NCBI GenBank assembly: GCA_030737875.1
Contig: CM060915.1
Coordinates: 358,977,863 to 359,041,862 of the forward strand
Direction: 5' to 3'
Source of the DNA: Allium sativum
Taxonomy: Eukaryota > Streptophyta > Magnoliopsida > Asparagales > Amaryllidaceae
Length of the DNA stretch: 64,000 nt
Shown: piece after piece, positions 59,996 to 64,000 of the stretch
Layout: every line of letters begins with the position of its first letter
How positions within the stretch are numbered: the stretch's first letter is position 1
The notes under the pieces: generated by a model
Seen by the model: the letters and a program-made list of their open reading frames with translations, nothing else
Databases searched by the model: none
What the model was told of the DNA's origin: nothing
Made by a program: the position numbers and the translations under genes

Positions 59996-60008
59996 AAGGG
60001 TGGGAGAA
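59996..60008 (+). promoter_or_regulatory. Polypurine tract of element E
   Basis: AAGGGTGGGAGAA directly before TGTAACACCCCG. The preceding 'aaattttggggatgaaattt' is an inverted repeat like those before the tracts of A and B. Confidence 0.85.
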
Positions 60009-60351
60009 TGTAACACCCCGCTTTTTATGACAATTAAATGTTTAATAGTGCATATGTGTATATAAATGCATGGACATAAATATATGATTGCATGTAATAA
60101 ATACATGCATTGAAATATAAGAAAATATTAATTTAAATAACAATGCAATGCATGCGTTAAAAGAAAAAAGAAATAAGTTGCATGCAGTGTAATTCTGTTG
60201 CATGCATTAATAAGAAAAAAAACGAAAGAAAAAGATGTATGCAAATTGATAAGGTTACATGCAACTGTTTAAATGAAAGATTACAACAAATATGAAAAGG
60301 AAGAATAAGAAAAGAACAATGACCACCATTGTTCTAAGCCTTATTAACAAA

Positions 60352-60425
60352 AGCCTAAGTAGTCCATTTGGTTAGAGCATGTGGCTTTCATGAGAGCGGC
60401 GTAGGTTCGATCCCCGCAAGCGCCG
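60352..60425 (+). other. tRNA-Glu-like sequence in element E 3' LTR
   Basis: The better-preserved copy: 'tagtccatttggttagagc' (A box), 'tggctttcat' (anticodon-loop-like) and 'ggttcgatccc' (perfect B box), ending 'gcaagcgccg'. Its place in the LTR matches 53206-53278. Arm pairing is incomplete, so function as a tRNA is unlikely; pol III entry remains possible. Confidence 0.55.
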
Positions 60426-61016
60426 TATTTTTTATTTTAAAGGAACGACTAAAATAACACATGTTCGTAAGGAATAAATATGTATAAACGCATATGTAAG
60501 GAAAATTATACATATAAGGAAGTATAGAAAAATATATGTATATGAAAATATATGCATATATATGTGCAAATATATATAAAAAGGAGAAATTCAAGATAAG
60601 GCTGCAATCAAAGAAATATGGTAATGATTAATAACGACATAAGCACCATTTGAATTTTGAAAACGAAATATAAGTTATGTATATATATATATACGCGTAA
60701 AATGATCATTAGAAGTTTTGTATATATATAAGAAGATTATATGTAAATATAATATTTAAATAAATCAAAGAAGGTATAACGGGATACTAATCAAACATTT
60801 AAAATAAAAAACATTAAAATGGTAAACATCTGCCCAAAAATGCTCGCGGCACCCCGGGGGTCGACCCTGGGGTCAACACACGCATATGGGGTCGACACAC
60901 ACATAAGGGTGTCGACCCACCCTATATCTGGGTAGATTCATTGATGAATCTGGACTGTTTTCTTAACCATGTTCATTGTTGACTCAGCGCTGCGTGTACG
61001 ATAAGATCCTAAACAC

Positions 61017-61027
61017 CTATAAATAGG
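61017..61027 (+). promoter_or_regulatory. Probable TATA box of element E 3' LTR
   Basis: CTATAAATAGG matches the plant TATA consensus and follows the GTCGACC cluster by about 100-160 bases. The 5' LTR has CTATAGATAGG here, so that promoter may be weakened. Confidence 0.6.
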
Positions 61028-61552
61028 CTAGCAGAGCCTAGCCTAAATCTCACATTTTCTGAGAGGCTGCCTAAGCTCTGCCATTCTTCTTCCTCCTCAA
61101 ATCTCTTCAAAAAAAATAGAATAATTAGTTTAGAAAAATTCTGCTTCAAGATCTAGAGGAAAAGAATGCATATTAATAAGAAGGTGTTCAGAATTCTATT
61201 CGAAGTAAGGTAAATTCTTGGATCTTGTCAATTTAATTTTCTCCTCTTTCTTTCCATTTTCTTTTAGTTGAGAATTATGGATCCATGGTTATTTAGGTTA
61301 TAAATCCAATTAGGAGAACCATGGAATGCAAGATCTGGACCAGATTCATGAATAGGAAAGAAATTAAGTGAGTGGATTTAAGTTATACCTTTTTGATAAT
61401 GGTATATTTATCATTGGACATTCCCCGTTAATATGCAATGTAAATCTGCTAGAATGTTAATATGTTGAAACGTTGATATGTCGAAATGCTAATATGCTGA
61501 AATGTTAATATGTTAATAGGTTGAAATGTTGATATGTTGAAATTTAAACCTA

Positions 61553-62735
61553 CCTCAAATGAAAAACCAGGTTCAAGTTCTCACCTGTCGACCTCCGCTA
61601 GATCAAGGAATCGAGGTCGAAGATTCGCTAGATGAAGATGACATTCATCCAAGAAGATGTCCAAGGCGATGCACTCCCGAGTTGGATCACGACCGCTGGA
61701 ATCTAGCAGAGATCCGAACTCCCATTCTCGCCAACCTGGTTCATAGCATCATGAAAAATCTCAGGGTCATGTCACCATTGATTGGGAAACTAGTGCGAGA
61801 CGTAACCCGTTCACCGAAGACATGCTCAATGTCGAATGGCCCAAACACTTCAATATGACATAGATCGAGGCTTACTAGTGGAAATCAAACCACGAGATTT
61901 CATAAACCATTACAAATCTCATATCGATTTTGCTTATGCCATATATGTTGTGAAGTTCAAGTGCTTCCTTGTCTTTCTAGAAGGCGTACCTATTTTATGG
62001 TTCGCTCGACTCTTATTGAGAACCATCTCAACCTTTAATCAGCTCGCCAAGGATTTGATCAAACAATTCGGTAGCACATCTACCAAGGAAGTGGGGAAAG
62101 TCTTTAAAGCTATAGCGATTTAACAACGCATTAGAAAGGATAGAAGACCCTGAACCCTGTATTGTCCTAGAATAACTTGCCAAGGGAATTCGTCCTGATT
62201 CTAAATTTGGAGCATGGATCGATCGAACACAACCAGAGACTTTGGTAATCTTCTACAAGAAAGCCAACCATTCCCTATGCTAGGAAGACGTGTAAAGGAG
62301 TTGAGCTCCTTGTTATGACAACCTACTTTGAGATGAAGTCCGGAGCTCTAACAACCCCAGTCCGAATGATTCAAATAAACCTGCTCACGATGTAAATAAT
62401 GAAGGTAGTCACAACAAGAAGAGTAAACGTACTAGAATTCCATCTTTTGGAAATTACACTCCACTCAACAGCTCCCCCAAGAACATCTATCTCGAGACTT
62501 GCAATGTTTTGCAGTACAAGAATCCAAATCCCCAAGAACTGTTGGACAGGGATAAGGAATCTGGAAAATACTACTGTTTCCATACCATTCACGATCTGCA
62601 CATAAAAGAATGACGCCACCTGATGGACCACATCGAAAAGCTCGTCCGTAAGGAAAAGTTAGAGTAGTACAGATAGGGAACCTTAAGGGAAATTCCCGAG
62701 TTGTTCAGTGCTCACTAAGAATTTCAACTGAACAA
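61553..62735 (+). pseudogene. Degenerate Tat/Ogre-like Ty3/gypsy gag
   Basis: Two overlapping frames (61559-61858 and 61836-62123) carry gag features of the Tat group: a TPILANLVHSIM-like lead, then RDFINHYKSHIDFAYA, FKCFLVFLEGVPILWFARL and FNQLAKDLIKQFGS. This order (hydrophobic helix, F..L.G...WF..L, then F..L...F...F) is the usual Tat/Retand gag core. Farther on, near 62540-62680, 'YYCFHTIHDLHIKE' followed by 'HIEKLVRKEKLE' fits the gag C-terminal block 'YC.FH...GH.T..C..L...I..L...G'. Stops and frameshifts show it is dead. It joins the broken end of the element E LTR at about 61552. Confidence 0.65.
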
Positions 62736-64000
62736 GGCATTGCCTAACAATTAGATTCCCTGGGATCCTTCTTCCAACTTAGTAGGATTCTGCCGCAAAT
62801 AAGTGGCTCTGGTCCATGATGTCATGGCCTTTATCTCGTCTTGCTCGAGTTACACCTCGAATGAACTTAGTTATATTTATTTCCATAAGTAGTTTGATTG
62901 TATGTTTAAGTTTTGACAAGTCGTTTGAGTTATGATAGAAACAACTTAGTTTTAATTCTTGTACGAGGTGCCTAACAGTAGCCTCAACCTTCGAGATTCG
63001 TCTGTGGATCACCGGAGTACCGCTAAAGCAGTTGCAATCAAATTAAATCAACCACACTTACCTCCAAGACCGGAGGCAAGTACATTAAGTTTAATAGACT
63101 TAGCATGGCCTACTTATGCTCAGGCATAATCAGGAGATGGTCATTGGAGCTATCTCACTCGAACTCCGCATGACTTGAGTTTCTCAGGAGCGGAATTTTG
63201 ACCAACCCCAACCTAAGTGCAACGCCGAGTCACATTACATGAGTACAACTTCCAGAAAGTGTAAAGCACTTGAGAACTTAGAATATGCACTTCCGTTGAT
63301 GAAGTGGTCACCGAGGTCATCGCCGGAGAAACCAGTTTGCGAACCACTCCCAACTTTGTCTCCCTCTTCGGAGATGGAACGAAAATAAAGAGAAAACTCT
63401 CTTCTATAATGAATAGCTCTTCTTCGCTGTCATCATGACCTTCCACGTCCACCTGAGCTCCTACCAATCCTTAGTTAGTTGGGGGCACGTCGAGAAGCAC
63501 AACTAGAGACACATCCGGAATTCGGCTCGAGGGCATTCCTCCACGAGTTCCCGCAACTGTCTTCATCGACGTAGTGGTCACCGAGGTCATCGCCAGAGAA
63601 AATGGTTTGCAAATCACTCACAACCTTGTCTCCCTCGTTGGAGACGAAACGAGAATACGAAGAAAACCCTCTTCTCTGATGAACACCTCGTCTTCACTTT
63701 CATCATGGCCTTTTGCCTCCACCTGAGCTCCAGCCAATCCTCAGTCAGCGGGGGCACGCCAGGAAGCACAACCAAAAGCACAATAGGAAGTAGACCTGAT
63801 GGCACTAATCCTACACCATTTCCTACATCCTCATTATCATTATCTTCTCTGCGACCCGTGGAACGACCTTTTGGTAGTGAATCAATACACAGAGAAGATG
63901 GTCCAAAATCAAAGCCTCGGCACTACAGAAGTCACCTTCGACGTCCCTTAAGGCCAAGACTTGCTACAAACAAATATTTCGAAATGCGGTGACAACCTTA
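62736..64000 (+). other. Non-coding region downstream of the Tat-like gag
   Basis: No intact frame. The stretch is less AT-rich than the rest of the window and probably is more of the same decayed element. A 95-residue frame at 63705-63992 has no recognised domain, and its first part lies in a tandem repeat. Nothing else is supported. Confidence 0.4.
63296..63780 (+). repeat. 270-bp tandem duplication
   Basis: 'gtggtcaccgaggtcatcgc' starts at 63304 and again at 63574. Similarity runs for about 215 bases in each copy to 'gggggcacg' and 'gaagcacaac'. Copies differ by many substitutions, so the duplication is old. Confidence 0.85.

Larger units (their letters stand above)
57272..60008 (+). other. 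Non-coding interior of element E
   Basis: Starts with a poor primer-site match (TTTATCGGAGCC, 57275-57286) and ends with the pre-tract block and polypurine tract. No gag, protease, RT or integrase sequence is seen in any frame. The part at 58600-58740 ('gtaaagcccgttattacatttctattggg') resembles part of the family C LTR (about 41440-41500). A LINE fragment occupies 59458-59859. Confidence 0.6.
53058..61552 (+). mobile_element. Element E: LARD-like LTR retrotransposon with D-type LTRs
   Basis: A plus-strand element. Its 5' LTR (53058-57271) lacks the first ~200 bases, its interior (57272-60008) has no gag or pol, and its 3' LTR (60009-~61552) is cut after ~1.54 kb. The LTR overlap (53058-~54470 with ~60203-61552) shows the two copies clearly, diverged by substitutions and small gaps. 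LTR modules match element D (same order, opposite orientation), so E may be a non-coding partner of D-like elements. A LINE fragment lies in the interior. Confidence 0.75.
60009..61552 (+). repeat. Element E 3' LTR, 5' part only
   Basis: Starts TGTAACACCCCGC. It carries the tRNA-like sequence, the GTCGACC cluster (60855-60920), a TATA box and the 16-bp minisatellite. Similarity to the 5' LTR ends at about 61552, where a Tat-like gag sequence begins. Confidence 0.85.

Noticed and set aside
60352..60425. A functional tRNA gene
   Set aside because: Acceptor ends do not pair and the anticodon stem is poor. Called tRNA-like only.

Overview
This is a plant (angiosperm) nuclear, heterochromatin-like window made almost wholly of nested transposable elements. 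I found no host gene, rRNA gene or functional tRNA gene. The plant call rests on four things: Ty3/gypsy chromovirus polyproteins of the Tekay/Del type with very long LTRs (2.4-4.2 kb), primer-binding sites complementary to plant initiator-Met tRNA, a plant-type Helitron, and Athila-like and Tat-like remains. The species cannot be named from sequence alone.

Layout, left half. Positions 1-916 are the end of a plus-strand LTR of family C. It abuts, and probably interrupts, the left LTR of element B (917-9733, minus strand), a decayed Tekay-like element whose gag carries a 528-bp hAT-type MITE with an 8-bp target duplication. B lies inside the pol remnant of element D (9734-15303, minus strand; LTR 4.2 kb). 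D abuts the non-coding interior of element F (15304-22221, minus strand), which holds a 265-bp tandem array and has a 3.5-kb LTR with perfect TGCAACGTCC termini. Positions 22222-23195 are non-coding and end in an Athila-like polypurine tract.

Layout, centre. An Athila-like LTR (23196-23436 and 48191-~49524) is split by element C (23437-48190, plus strand). The left LTR of C was itself hit twice. One insertion is element A (24257-34090, minus strand), a complete young Tekay-like element with 2543-bp LTRs, a 5-bp target duplication and one uninterrupted 1460-residue gag-pol frame. The other is a 5476-bp Helitron (34783-40258), whose ends are fixed exactly by comparison with the uninterrupted right LTR. 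The interior of C keeps a gag with three stop codons but has lost most of pol in one deletion.

Layout, right half. Positions 49525-53057 are non-coding, probably a decayed minus-strand LTR. Element E (53058-~61552, plus strand) has D-type LTRs and a non-coding interior, so it looks like a LARD. It carries a tRNA-Glu-like sequence in each LTR and a 0.4-kb LINE 3' fragment with a 15-bp target duplication. From ~61553 to the end is a decayed Tat/Ogre-like gag followed by a 270-bp direct repeat.

How the parts relate. Only A looks able to make all retrotransposon proteins, and it has an unusual His-to-Asn change in its second gag zinc knuckle. B, C, D, E and F would depend on proteins supplied in trans. 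The most interesting unexplained structure is in the C/D/E LTRs: a twice-repeated hairpin module with a matched base-pair change between copies, palindromes and GTCGACC clusters upstream of TATA boxes, and a tRNA-like insert. Divergence figures and boundaries were read by eye.
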